In this document: positions 18,768 through 28,297 of the stretch, piece by piece
How the letters are laid out: every line of letters begins with the position of its first letter
Numbering within the stretch: the first letter of the stretch is position 1
Origin: Nitrospira sp. KM1
GTDB taxonomy: Bacteria; Nitrospirota; Nitrospiria; Nitrospirales; Nitrospiraceae
DNA: 64,000 nucleotides
Assembly (NCBI RefSeq): GCF_011405515.1
Contig: NZ_AP022671.1
Location: 1,860,001 to 1,924,000 of the forward strand
Direction of reading: 5' to 3'
Notes under the pieces: model-generated
Told to the model about the DNA's origin: nothing
What the model saw: the letters and a program-made list of their open reading frames with translations, nothing else
Database searches by the model: none
Made by a program: the position numbers and the translations under genes

Positions 18768-19792
18768 AGGCTTGTCCGAGCGGCCATTGTGGGCGTTGGC
18801 TGAACAGCCTCTCGATGTCGCGCAAGGCTCGTCCATACAAGCATCAGCACGTGATATCCGAGAAGGAGAAGCGTCGCCGCACCGAGCGGATACATGTACA
18901 GCGCCCGCTTGGGTCGATACAGCGCCCGCTTGACCAGTTCCGGAGTCATCTCGTCGATCGTCTTATAGATCCCTTCGAGTTCCTGTCGGTTTTCTCCTCG
19001 GAAGGAACGTCCGCCCGCCACACGTGCAATCTGTTCAAGTGCCTTCAGATCGACGCGCTGCTCCCCATTCGCCTGCGGGTTGCCGATCCCGATGGTGTGA
19101 ATCGTCATCGCATGTTGAGCGGCAATTTTGGCGGCCTGACCCGGGGGAAGTTTGCTGGCCGTGTCATTGCCGTCAGTTAACAAGATCAGCACTCGTTCCT
19201 TCGTCTTCGAATGTTCCGTCATCTTGATGGCGACTCCAATGGCGTCACCGATACTCGTCTGCGGCCCCGCCATCCCGATCTTGACCTCATCGAGCAACAG
19301 CCTCACCGTGGCATGATCCATCGTGAGGGGAGCTTGCGGGAAGGCCGCGGTGCCGAACACGATCAAGCCGATGCGATCACCCCTGCGACGGTCGATGAAT
19401 TCGTCCACGACTCCTTTCACGGCGGTCAGTCGGTCGGCACGCCGGCCTTGAGAATCGACGAAGTCCCGCGTCTCCATCGATTGGGAAATGTCGATTGCCA
19501 ATATCAGGTCGCGGGCCGATTCCACGCGTTCGATCGGCGGATCGACCCACTGCGGACTCGCTGCGGCGAGGACCACCAGCACCCAGGCAACCGGCGCACC
19601 GATCTTCTGTATCCAATTGGTCTTGAGGACGACGGCGCCGCGAGCAGGCGTCAGCCCTCCGGCTCGAGCCGCCTCTTCGAAGAATGGTATCCGGATGGCA
19701 TGACTCACCTCCCGGTACGGAGGCAGAAGCCACCACATGAGCAGTGGAAAAGGAAGGACGGCGAAGACCCATGGATGATCAAACACGAACAT
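18764..19792 (-). CDS. batA: VWA-domain membrane protein BatA
   Basis: The 342-residue protein has two N-terminal hydrophobic segments (WVFAVLPFPLLMWWLL and APVAWVLVVLAAA), a VWA domain with a full MIDAS site DISQSM and later TDGND, and a C-terminal membrane helix (YPLGAATLLLLGYHVLML). This is the classic BatA layout, with the VWA domain in the periplasm. Its start overlaps the upstream DUF4381 gene by 14 bases. Confidence 0.88.
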   Translation of the reverse strand: MFVFDHPWVFAVLPFPLLMWWLLPPYREVSHAIRIPFFEEAARAGGLTPARGAVVLKTNWIQKIGAPVAWVLVVLAAASPQWVDPPIERVESARDLILAIDISQSMETRDFVDSQGRRADRLTAVKGVVDEFIDRRRGDRIGLIVFGTAAFPQAPLTMDHATVRLLLDEVKIGMAGPQTSIGDAIGVAIKMTEHSKTKERVLILLTDGNDTASKLPPGQAAKIAAQHAMTIHTIGIGNPQANGEQRVDLKALEQIARVAGGRSFRGENRQELEGIYKTIDEMTPELVKRALYRPKRALYMYPLGAATLLLLGYHVLMLVWTSLARHREAVQPTPTMAARTSL

Positions 19793-20303
19793 CGTGTTGT
19801 TCGATCCATCGACGGATAAGCGTCAGGAGTGCACGGATCTCCGAATCGGGCACTGCCGCACGTTCGGCGGATCCCGCATACGCGAAGGTTGTAAGCCATT
19901 TTCCGGGACCAGTGGAGAACCCGCCCGGTGCATACGTCCGGTCAAGACATTCCAGCCACGCAGTCGCAGAGAGACCCGCCACCTTTTCGCGCGGCATCGC
20001 GGAAAGGGCTGTCCGCTTCACGAGCACGGGAATGGCGGCGAGCGCCTCCAGCCGCATGGCGGGGTCCGTCAGCTGCGATTCGATCTGATCGAGCCGAGAC
20101 GCGGCAACCCTTCTGTACCGATTGGCTTTGTGACGGGTCCACACATGCCGCAGCACGTATCCGATCGCGGCAATCATCAACGCTCCGACGATCACCCAGC
20201 CGGCAGTCTGCGGGGTATAAGACACCGGCGGCGGAAGCGGGATCTCCTTCAACCCCTCGAAGGCATGACCGGCGTGATCCACTGATTGTCTTTCATCCGG
20301 CAT
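19779..20303 (-). CDS. DUF4381 membrane protein
   Basis: The 174-residue protein begins with a short polar stretch and a Pro-rich segment (GLKEIPLPPPVSYTPQTAGW), then a membrane helix (VIVGALMIAAIGYVLRHVW) and a helical cytoplasmic domain. This is the DUF4381 pattern, and such proteins are regularly encoded between DUF58 and BatA genes. It overlaps both neighbours (11 and 14 bases), so the six genes are probably one transcript. Confidence 0.82.
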   Translation of the reverse strand: MPDERQSVDHAGHAFEGLKEIPLPPPVSYTPQTAGWVIVGALMIAAIGYVLRHVWTRHKANRYRRVAASRLDQIESQLTDPAMRLEALAAIPVLVKRTALSAMPREKVAGLSATAWLECLDRTYAPGGFSTGPGKWLTTFAYAGSAERAAVPDSEIRALLTLIRRWIEQHDVRV

Positions 20304-21225
20304 ATCGCATGCGTCGCCCCAACAAATGGCGGACCTGATCGACCACTTCTTCGGCCGTGGTGATGGGGAACAGCGGCACAGTGCTGCGCTGCAAGAGTTC
20401 GGTCACATCGCGCAAGCGGCCGGAAAAGAACGATGCGATCGGCGCCTGGACCGTTCGGTCTCCGAGATTCACTTCGACCTGCAAATTCCCTTCCGTCACC
20501 ACCAGGCGACCGGATTGTGGCGCTGCCTGAACAAGCGGATCAAAGACCAGTCCCGCAATGACGTCGTTATGCGCGCGCAATTGACGAAGCAATTGCTGCG
20601 TCCGTTCGCCGGCTCCGGCAAAATCACTGACAATGCATACCAGATGATCGTGGTGTGCGATGCCGAGCGCTGTTTCAAGCGCACGATCGAGCTGCTCATA
20701 GTTTGCACGGACGGAACTGTCGGGTCGAAGCACCTGATTCATCGTCGCGATCGCCTGACAGAGGACCTGGACACGGCTCCGGCTCCGATGCGGGCGAATC
20801 GGTCGGATCTCGTTGTCGTTGAAGACGACTCCGCCGACACGGTCCCCGGCTTTCAACACCATCCAAGCTCCGAGAGCCCCCAGTTCCGCCGCCGTGACAG
20901 ACTTGAGCGATCGCCGCGACCCAAAAAACATCGGCATCCGCTGATCGACGACGAACAACGCCGGCCGATCTCGCTCCTCGGTATAGGTCCGGACCTGCGG
21001 CTTGCCCAACCGCAGAGTGATTTTCCAATCAATGGTCCGGATGTCGTCGCCCGGCAGATAGTTCCGGATCTCCTCGAAATTGAGGCCGCGTCCCCGCATC
21101 CGCGACGCATGCCGTCCCGCGAGAACACTTCTGCTTTTCCGGCGAGGCAGCAATGTCAGACCGGTGGCCTTGAATTCCAAGGCCATCAGGTCGGCCGGGG
21201 ACACATAGACACCACGATGTTGCAT
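20293..21225 (-). CDS. DUF58-domain protein
   Basis: The 310-residue protein has the DUF58 hallmark GRGLNFEEIRNYLPGDDIRTIDW followed by WK and a VWA-like fold (ALFVVDQRMPMFFGS). The family almost always accompanies a MoxR ATPase and VWA proteins. Function is probably as an adaptor in the MoxR chaperone system. It starts 6 bases after the moxR stop. Confidence 0.88.
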   Translation of the reverse strand: MQHRGVYVSPADLMALEFKATGLTLLPRRKSRSVLAGRHASRMRGRGLNFEEIRNYLPGDDIRTIDWKITLRLGKPQVRTYTEERDRPALFVVDQRMPMFFGSRRSLKSVTAAELGALGAWMVLKAGDRVGGVVFNDNEIRPIRPHRSRSRVQVLCQAIATMNQVLRPDSSVRANYEQLDRALETALGIAHHDHLVCIVSDFAGAGERTQQLLRQLRAHNDVIAGLVFDPLVQAAPQSGRLVVTEGNLQVEVNLGDRTVQAPIASFFSGRLRDVTELLQRSTVPLFPITTAEEVVDQVRHLLGRRMRYAG

Positions 21226-21231
21226 CTTCCC

Positions 21232-22230
21232 TTACGCCGGAACCGCCACAGCTTCGACTAACTTCTCGACGACCTGATCAGGGCCAACGTGATCGGCATT
21301 CGCATCGTAGGACAATATCAAACGATGCCGCAGCACCGAGCGCACCATGGCCCGGACATCATCGGGCGTGACATGATCACGGCCCTCGAGCCAGGCATTC
21401 GTGCGCGCCGCCCGATCGAGATTAATTCCACCGCGCGGGCTCGATCCGACTTGCAGCCATTTCCCAAGTTGCTCGCCGTATTTGTCCGGATGACGAGTCG
21501 CGTTCACCAGGTCAATGATGTATCGCGCAATGGCATCGGACACGTGGATCCCGTTGATTTCGCGACGCGCGGCAAAGATCGTCTCCGCAGCAATTTTCCC
21601 GTCGTCAGGTTGCGGGCTCTGCGTAGCGGGTTGGCTGCCGGAACCGGCAGCCGCATCTTCACTCCGTACCAGCGCCAATACCCCGCGCTCGCTGTCGGGA
21701 TCAGGGTAATCGATGAGCACCTTCATCATGAATCGATCGAGCTGTGCTTCGGGCAACGGGTATGTGCCCTCTTGTTCGATCGGGTTCTGCGTCGCGAGCA
21801 CCATGAATAGCTCGGGCATCCTGTGTGTCGTGCCGGCTACGGTGATTTGCCGCTCTTCCATGGCTTCGAGCAATGCCGCCTGGACCTTGGCGGGTGCCCG
21901 GTTGATTTCGTCGGCAAGAATAATATTGCCGAAAATCGGGCCCTGTTGGAATCTGAACAGGTTCTTCCCCCCGTCTTGATGCAGCACCTCCGTGCCGGTG
22001 ATGTCGGAAGGCAGAAGATCCGGCGTGAACTGGATTCGGCTCATCGTCACATCAAGGTTTTTTGCCAGGCTCTTGACGGCCCGTGTCTTGGCAAGACCAG
22101 GCAGACTTTCGAGCAGGAGATGACCGTTGGACAGCAACGCCACCAGAATCTGACGGATCACATCCCGCTGGCCGATGATTGACACGTCCATTCTCCGCTG
22201 AAGATCGGCAATTGCCTCCCGAGGCGTCAT
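21232..22230 (-). CDS. moxR: MoxR-family AAA+ ATPase
   Basis: A chaperone-like ATPase that acts on VWA-containing partners. The 332-residue protein has the MoxR P-loop variant ESLPGLAKT, a Walker B with ILADEINRAPAKVQAALLEAMEE, sensor 1 (LATQNPIEQEGTYPLPEAQLDRF) and the C-terminal lid domain. AAGGAGA precedes the ATG at 22230. It is the first gene of the six-gene operon running to 15802, and the promoter is probably in the 130-base gap upstream. Confidence 0.92.
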   Translation of the reverse strand: MTPREAIADLQRRMDVSIIGQRDVIRQILVALLSNGHLLLESLPGLAKTRAVKSLAKNLDVTMSRIQFTPDLLPSDITGTEVLHQDGGKNLFRFQQGPIFGNIILADEINRAPAKVQAALLEAMEERQITVAGTTHRMPELFMVLATQNPIEQEGTYPLPEAQLDRFMMKVLIDYPDPDSERGVLALVRSEDAAAGSGSQPATQSPQPDDGKIAAETIFAARREINGIHVSDAIARYIIDLVNATRHPDKYGEQLGKWLQVGSSPRGGINLDRAARTNAWLEGRDHVTPDDVRAMVRSVLRHRLILSYDANADHVGPDQVVEKLVEAVAVPA

Positions 22231-22362
22231 AATCTCCTTGTAAGGCTCGTGCCCAAAGTTGGAACAGGCTCAACCTAGATCAATATCGCATCTCGCAAAC
22301 ATGAAATGAGGCGCCACGAAATCCCCGGCAGGTTGCCTCCAGGGATTCATGGCAGCGGTGAA

Positions 22363-23940
22363 TTATTCCAACCCTCGTTTTCTAAAACTCTCATCGATCT
22401 TCTTGTCCACACGCTTGCGAATCTGGTCGATGCTGAAGCTCGCAGGGCGCTGGCTCGGCGGATATTCAACGAAGGTTTCGAGGAACCCAGCAGCCTTGAT
22501 TTGTGCCTGTGCAACCATATACCCGTTCTTCGTCATCCAATCGTAGTACTGATCGGATACGATGTCCGCACGCTCATAAGGATCCATTCTGAGATTAAAG
22601 ATTTTCGAGACGCGCAGGGGAACGAACGGGTTGGACCAGACCTCGAAGCCGCCCGGCTTCCGCTGCTCTTCAAAGACAAACTTCCAATCTTTATACCGAA
22701 AGGCCACGAGGTCGCCATCATCGTTAAAGTACACGAACTCATTGCGCGCGCTCTTTTTCGATTTGCCTGTTAGAAACTCCAACTGGTCGTAACCATCGAG
22801 GTGAACCTTATAGCGTTTCCCGCCGCCTTCCACTCCCCTCAGGAGCCGCTCCTTGATGGTGGTATCACCGGCGGCGGCAAGCAGTGTAGGAAACCAGTCG
22901 AGCCCGGAGAACAGTTCGTTGGAAACATCTCCGGCCTTGATGTGACCCGGCCAGCGCACCATGGCCGGCACACGGAACGCACCTTCCCAATTGGTATCCT
23001 TCTCTGAACGGAACGGCGTGGTCGCCGCATCGGGCCAGGACCATTGGTTGGGGCCATTGTCGGTGGTGAATACGACGATCGTGTGATCCGAGATCTTCAT
23101 TTCGTCCAACGTCTTCAACAATTTTCCGACGTTGTTGTCCATCTCGATCATGCCATCGGCATACTCATTGCCGAGCATCCCGCTTTGTCCTTTCATCGAT
23201 TCGCGGACATGGGTGAACACGTGCATCCGGGTAAAGTTCATCCACGCAAAAAATGGTTTGCCATTCTTGACTTCTTTCTTCATGAACTCGATGGCCGCAT
23301 TCGTCGTTTCATCATCGATCGTTTCCATCCTTCTGCGAGTCAACGCACCGGTATCTTCGACTTTCCCGTCCGCAAAGCTGTGGAGCACTCCGCGAGGTGT
23401 GTAGGCTTTCAAGAACTGTGAATCATCCTTGGGCCAATAGGGGCGCTCCGGCTCCTCTTCGGCATTGAGGTGATAGAGATTCCCAAAGAACTCATCGAAC
23501 CCGTGTTTGGTCGGGAGATACTCGTCCTTGTCGCCGAGGTGGTTTTTCCCGAACTGGCCGGTGGCGTAGCCGTGAAATTTCAGGGCCTGGGCAATCGTGA
23601 TGTCGCCATCCTGTATGCCTACCGGTGCGCCTGGAATGCCCACCTTGCACAACCCCGTCCGCAGGCACGATTGCCCTGTGACAAACGTCGAACGTCCGGC
23701 CGTGCAGCTATTCTCCCCGTAGTAGTCCGTGAACATCAGACCTTCTTTGGCCAGCCGATCCAGATGAGGCGTCTTGTGACCCATGAGTCCAAACGAGTAT
23801 GCGCTGATGTTCGTCTGGCCGACATCGTCACCGAAAATCACCAAGATGTTCGGTTTGTCTTGGGCGCCAATGGCCGGGGAAGCGAGGCACACCATGAGAC
23901 ATGCGATTGCAAACCAGCGCACCGAGAAATGCATATTCAT
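22363..23940 (-). CDS. Exported sulfatase (arylsulfatase family)
   Basis: Hydrolyses sulfate esters using a formylglycine made from cysteine. The 525-residue protein has a cleavable signal peptide (ending SPAIGA), the metal-binding start NILVIFGDDVGQ, and the modification motif CTAGR inside NSCTAGRSTFVTGQSCLRTG. Further metal ligands appear in VVFTTDNGPNQWSWPD. The CxAxR form needs a formylglycine-generating enzyme, which is not in this window. AGGAGG precedes the ATG. It is monocistronic. The physiological substrate is unknown. Confidence 0.9.
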   Translation of the reverse strand: MNMHFSVRWFAIACLMVCLASPAIGAQDKPNILVIFGDDVGQTNISAYSFGLMGHKTPHLDRLAKEGLMFTDYYGENSCTAGRSTFVTGQSCLRTGLCKVGIPGAPVGIQDGDITIAQALKFHGYATGQFGKNHLGDKDEYLPTKHGFDEFFGNLYHLNAEEEPERPYWPKDDSQFLKAYTPRGVLHSFADGKVEDTGALTRRRMETIDDETTNAAIEFMKKEVKNGKPFFAWMNFTRMHVFTHVRESMKGQSGMLGNEYADGMIEMDNNVGKLLKTLDEMKISDHTIVVFTTDNGPNQWSWPDAATTPFRSEKDTNWEGAFRVPAMVRWPGHIKAGDVSNELFSGLDWFPTLLAAAGDTTIKERLLRGVEGGGKRYKVHLDGYDQLEFLTGKSKKSARNEFVYFNDDGDLVAFRYKDWKFVFEEQRKPGGFEVWSNPFVPLRVSKIFNLRMDPYERADIVSDQYYDWMTKNGYMVAQAQIKAAGFLETFVEYPPSQRPASFSIDQIRKRVDKKIDESFRKRGLE

Positions 23941-24014
23941 AAATCCTCCTCACACGTCTGCCCATTTCAGAAGACACGATGAGACAGATTCTAAGAAAAT
24001 CCATCTCTAGACAA

Positions 24015-24660
24015 CTGGCAAAACTACCAGGTACGTCGCTCGACCGGAAAAACATAGGTCCACAGGATAAGACAAGAAACACGCTGAACAGTCGGCCGGT
24101 CGTGCCATTTCAACGGACGAAGGACTGGCTCCTGATCACCCGGACCATCATGCCGGTCATCGCACAGCCGAATACGTTTGCAAACACGGGAGGTGTCGTC
24201 CCCACGACCCAAGATGCGGGGGAGTGCTCGGCTGGACTGTAGGACCGATTCTCGCGTTTCCCACCGCAAACAATCAGGCGTTGAGAACGGAAAAGTGCAA
24301 CGCCGGACCGGCGGCCCTTCTTTTGGTTCAGCCGCATCCTTGGACAGTGGGTGTCGCCAACCACATGTGGTCGTACGCCGGCTCATCCACTCGCGGAAGT
24401 GTCAGCCAGATGCTGCTGCAATATTTTGTCAATTTACACCGCCGAAAGCGTGGTTCTTGACGATGGCTCCAATCATTACCGCGAGCTGGGAAGAAGGCAC
24501 CGGCAACAAATGGATCGTGCGGTGAGGGGAAGGTGTTTAAGATTGGCGATCAGGCGATGAACGGATCCGTCCAATCCTGCGACAATACGGTCAGACCGGA
24601 TTCCATTCCCGCAACAGGTAGGCAACTTCGCATTCAGATAGGATTCTTGTTCCTCGGTGA
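24015..24660 (+). pseudogene. Decayed outer-membrane porin-like protein
   Basis: Fragments in three frames line up as one protein of a family often annotated 'transporter' or neuromedin-U-like. In order they are NSRPVVPFQRTKDWLLITRTIMPV (about 24098), QPHPWTVGVANHMWSYAGSST and QMLLQYFVN (about 24330-24430), WFLTMAPIITASWEEGTGNKW (about 24450) and FKIGDQAMNGSVQ with RPDSIPATGRQLRIQIGFLF (about 24540-24650). At least three frameshifts separate them. The N-terminus and signal peptide are missing. The alternating aromatic and polar pattern fits a beta-barrel. Not functional. Confidence 0.65.
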
Positions 24661-24670
24661 CAGTTGCCAT

Positions 24671-24987
24671 ATAGGATCCGCTCACAGACAGCACCCCGAG
24701 AACGATGGTTCGCCTTCCACCCTTCTCCCCTATGTCCCCACGTATTAGGCTGTCGTGCGGGCGCAGATAGTGTGTCTCGGACAAGCCTTTAAGCGAGCAG
24801 TGAACAAGGCAGGACTTGCACAGACCCCCACCCCAAACATTCGACTCATCGCGCACGCGATCGAACGAATTTCGATGCAGTCCCAAGTTTCGAACCTCCG
24901 ATACCTTTTTGTCACGCTCCAAAATGACTATACTAGGACCTTTCGCGTACCCATCACACCTCGCACCACTCCAGAAGGAATCGAACC
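24671..24987. other. Region without recognisable gene before the flavoprotein
   Basis: About 317 bases. Frames on either strand lack ribosome sites and familiar protein features. The promoter of the following oxidoreductase should lie here. Confidence 0.4.
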
Positions 24988-25905
24988 ATGTACGACGTCA
25001 TCATTATCGGCGGAAGCTACGCGGGCCTCGCAGCGGCACTCCAGTTGGTGCGAGCGCGTAGACACGTGCTCATCGTCGATGCGGGCCAGCGGCGGAATCG
25101 CTTCGCGCACCACTCACACGGGTTTCTTGGACAGGATGGACAACCGCCGGAGGCCATTGCGGCCAAGGGACGGTCCGAGGTCCTCGCCTACCCCACCGTT
25201 ACTTGGCGGGAGGCGCTCGCAACCGAGACCCGCTCCGCTTCAGACGGGTTTGTCGTGCGTGCAGGCTCCGACGAGCATCATGGTAAACGTCTCATTCTTG
25301 CAACCGGCGTCGTCGATGAGCTTCCTGCTATTCCCGGGCTGGCCGAGCGGTGGGGCAAGCAAATCTTCTACTGCCCATACTGCGATGGTTACGAATTTGG
25401 GATGGGGCGCCTCGGCGTGTTGGCGACGAGCGCGGCATCGACGCGTTTCGCCCTCCTGATTTCCGAGTGGGCGGGAGCCGGAAAAACCACGTTTTTCCTC
25501 AATGGCGCCATCGAGCCCGAGGTGGAGCAGGTCGCCGCGCTGGCATCGCGCAACATCGCAGTCGAGCGGGAGAACGTCGTCGCGGTCGCCGGCGAGGATC
25601 CTGCTTTGGAGCTGCGTCTCGGCAATGGGCGTTCCAGCACGCTAGACGGGCTGTTTCTCCTCCCTTCCACGCGGCTCAACAGTCCCTTCGCAGAGCAGCT
25701 TGGATGCGAGGTGGAGATGGGGCAGCATGGTCCCCTCTACAGGACCGACGAGACGAAGGAGACGACCGTTGCGGGCGTATTCGCATGCGGCGATGCCGCG
25801 CTGACGATGCCGTCGGTGGCGTTCGCGGTCGCGGATGGCGTGCGAGCGGGAAAATTCGCTCACCAGTCGCTTGTCTTTGGATCAGCGAAAAAGGAGAAGA
25901 CGTAA
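24988..25905 (+). CDS. Thioredoxin-reductase-like NAD(P)/FAD oxidoreductase
   Basis: The 305-residue flavoprotein starts MYDVIIIGGSYAGLAAAL (FAD Rossmann motif GGSYAG). It has the redox-active pair CPYC in FYCPYCDGYEF and a C-terminal FAD motif GVFACGDAAL. The middle NADPH-binding part is present but its GxGxxA motif is altered (LGVLATSAAST), so the nucleotide preference is uncertain. Single-enzyme members of this group are often called 'thioredoxin reductase' without proof. GAAGGA precedes the ATG. No thioredoxin gene lies next to it. Confidence 0.82.
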   Translation: MYDVIIIGGSYAGLAAALQLVRARRHVLIVDAGQRRNRFAHHSHGFLGQDGQPPEAIAAKGRSEVLAYPTVTWREALATETRSASDGFVVRAGSDEHHGKRLILATGVVDELPAIPGLAERWGKQIFYCPYCDGYEFGMGRLGVLATSAASTRFALLISEWAGAGKTTFFLNGAIEPEVEQVAALASRNIAVERENVVAVAGEDPALELRLGNGRSSTLDGLFLLPSTRLNSPFAEQLGCEVEMGQHGPLYRTDETKETTVAGVFACGDAALTMPSVAFAVADGVRAGKFAHQSLVFGSAKKEKT

Positions 25906-26043
25906 TGCTCGATAATGAATGGTGAGCCGTCTGGAGCCAGAGGAAACCACAAAAGTAGAAGTTCGCACCATGGGGTGTGATGGGCTTGAGTTGTACTGTC
26001 TGGTAGCAGCGAGGTAGCAGAAAAGGAAGAATTCTAAATTTGC

Positions 26044-26208
26044 TCAAGACGATGCTTCCTGGTGCGCTGGATTTTGATCCTCAACACCGATCCCCTCCAG
26101 GGTTACCCATTCCGGTACCGTTCGTATCTCTTTCACTTCCCAGCTCGGGTGATCCTGAAGTCCCCAGTTCGCTGCCGCGATTTCCGCTTCCAATCCCCTT
26201 TTGTGCAC
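26044..26208 (-). pseudogene. Possible coding remnant (54 codons)
   Basis: A frame from a GTG at 26208 reads like real protein, with segments GLEAEIAAANWGLQDHPSW, EVKEIRTVPEWVTLEGIGVE and so on, and good codon choice. It has no ribosome site and no upstream ATG; the frame is closed upstream by a TGA. It may be the 3' end of a lost gene. No family recognised. Confidence 0.3.
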
Positions 26209-26495
26209 CTTCGTTAGATTCCCTCCCTGATGCCACCCGACGCCGGAGTTCGCTCACCGCGTTAGAACTTTGACTGACCTGACTGATCCCATTGATGAGG
26301 ACGTTGAGGAGGCTCAGGGAGACGGACTCGTGAAACGTAACCTTTCGGTAAGTGCGAGCAGAAAGTCTTGTAACACACTCGTGTCAACATTCTCCGTTAG
26401 AGCCCTACCAGGCGTGTGGTCCCGCAATGCTCACATAAAACAGTTGGGTCTCTACTCGCATCGACGAGAGAGTCATTTGCATAAAGGAATCGCTG

Positions 26496-28019
26496 ATGAA
26501 CAAGGTCAACCAATCCGCTTTGAATTGGCACCAGGGGATGATGAAGGTCGGGCTGGTGACGGCATTGCTCGCAAGATCAGCGCTGCCAGTCTCTGCTGCC
26601 GACGATTTCGGAGCTGACGTCGTGGAGAAGCAGTTGCGAAATCGCTCTATGCAATGGTTTGGAATTGAGGAGCCATTGGACGCCTCGGCTCCTCCTACAT
26701 CAGGACCTTATCGCACGCCGGCGCAAGGTGCAGGAAAACAGGTGCTTCTCGCGGAAGGGCTTCGAGCCGAATACGTGACCCGCATGGTGGGCGATGCAGC
26801 TGACCAGTTTGCTTTCTGGCCGAGCGATGAGAATCCAACCCATCTTATCTTCTGCATTGAAGGTAGCAGACAAGACCTCGGGACATTGCTCCCAGGCGGC
26901 TTCGTACAAAAGTTTAATCCGGGCGTTCAGCGTGTTCGTATACGGGATGGAGAAGTGGATACTATCGTTCGTGGAACCGATGCCTGTGATGGGATCCGGC
27001 GAACTGCCTGGGGAACCATTCTGTTCACCGAAGAACGCACTGACGGTGGCGCCTATGAGATTCTCAATCCCTTGCAAGTGACCAACCATACGATTACTGA
27101 TCGGACGTTGGGCAACATCGTTGATCAGAATGGCCTTCCTTCCGTTTCAATTGTACAACGCACGGCGTTGCCGACAATAGCATGGGAAGGAATCGCCGTG
27201 CTGCCCTCTGGAGTCATCCTCGCAGGCGACGAGTTGCGGCCAGGCACCGGTACGCCGGACGCCGACGGCGGAGCCATCTTTAAATTCATTCCCGCTGTAC
27301 CACGTACGTCCTCCGGCCCAATCTCGAATCTCAATGAGTCGCCGCTTGCAACCGGAAATGTATATGCATTGCGCATGAGCTGTATAACCGGCGTGCAATA
27401 TGGACAGGGATGTGAAATCGGAACTGGTGCATGGATTGCGGTCGGAACGCCCACGGCGCGTGCCGACGCAGACAAGCTCGGAGCCACCGGATACTATCGT
27501 CCCGAAGATCTTGAACTCGATGAGGAGTACAGCGGCGAAGGAGTTCGATTCTGCTGGACCAATACCGGTGACGCGAGCATCGCGAATTACGGAGAAGTTC
27601 TCTGTGGGATCGACCGAACGCCTCTCGTCGCTGATTCCAACCGACAGACCGTCACGGCCAATCGGTTTGTAGAAGGGGATGCGGACTTCAATCAGCCGGA
27701 TAACTTTGCGTTTCAGCCCAAGACGCACAATCACTATGTTATCGAGGACAACCCGAACGGCGATATTTTTGCCTGTTTGCCGGATGGCGCCGATCGGGAT
27801 ATCAAGACCGATGGTTGCGTGAAAATCCTCTCAGTCAGAGATTCATCGGCGGAGCCGACGGGGTTTAAGTTTTCGTCTGATGGCAAGACGGCATATGTGT
27901 CGATTCAGCATAGCAACGATATGAATATGCCTAAGGTCGATGACTATGGAACGGATGACATCCTCAAAATTACCGGATTCAAGACGAATACACGATCTGA
28001 CCGGGGTAGTTCGAAGTAA
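26496..28019 (+). CDS. phoX: PhoX-type (DUF839) secreted alkaline phosphatase
   Basis: Releases phosphate from organic esters outside the cytoplasm; characterised PhoX uses calcium and iron. The 507-residue protein has an export signal ending near VSAADDF. Family segments are present in order: TAWGTILFTEE, TIAWEGIAVLPSGVILAGDE, GAIFKFIPAVP, YRPEDLELDEEY, RFCWTNTGD, and PDNFAFQPKTHNHYVIEDNPNGDIFACLPDGADRD close to the end. AAAGGA precedes the ATG. It heads a run of phosphate-related genes (26.5-35 kb). The exact esterase specificity is not proven by sequence. Confidence 0.8.
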   Translation: MNKVNQSALNWHQGMMKVGLVTALLARSALPVSAADDFGADVVEKQLRNRSMQWFGIEEPLDASAPPTSGPYRTPAQGAGKQVLLAEGLRAEYVTRMVGDAADQFAFWPSDENPTHLIFCIEGSRQDLGTLLPGGFVQKFNPGVQRVRIRDGEVDTIVRGTDACDGIRRTAWGTILFTEERTDGGAYEILNPLQVTNHTITDRTLGNIVDQNGLPSVSIVQRTALPTIAWEGIAVLPSGVILAGDELRPGTGTPDADGGAIFKFIPAVPRTSSGPISNLNESPLATGNVYALRMSCITGVQYGQGCEIGTGAWIAVGTPTARADADKLGATGYYRPEDLELDEEYSGEGVRFCWTNTGDASIANYGEVLCGIDRTPLVADSNRQTVTANRFVEGDADFNQPDNFAFQPKTHNHYVIEDNPNGDIFACLPDGADRDIKTDGCVKILSVRDSSAEPTGFKFSSDGKTAYVSIQHSNDMNMPKVDDYGTDDILKITGFKTNTRSDRGSSK

Positions 28020-28297
28020 TCGTCGTGGGCAGGCGCTTCGTTTCGCTGCGTGTATCATAAGGAGTGCGTCCACCACACATCATGGATCTTTTGGTGTGAA
28101 ACCGACCACCTCAATGGTGTCTGATGCTTTGAATTAGGAGATACCTATGGGTTGTTTTCATGGATTCGCTCGCGTCAGTTAACGCTCGCATGGTCTCATT
28201 TCGTATGCTCATCACGTTGAGCATTGAGCAACTTCTCAATGGCGATTCCAACTGTTGATTTGCTTGTTGAATCTCTTGGAGACAAATCGAGGGTCTG

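Noticed and set aside
20326-21261. 311-codon frame on the plus strand
   Set aside because: It is the complement of the DUF58 gene, whose motifs and operon context are clear.
24476-24922. 148-codon frame on the minus strand
   Set aside because: It overlaps the porin-like relic on the other strand, and has no ribosome site or family pattern.
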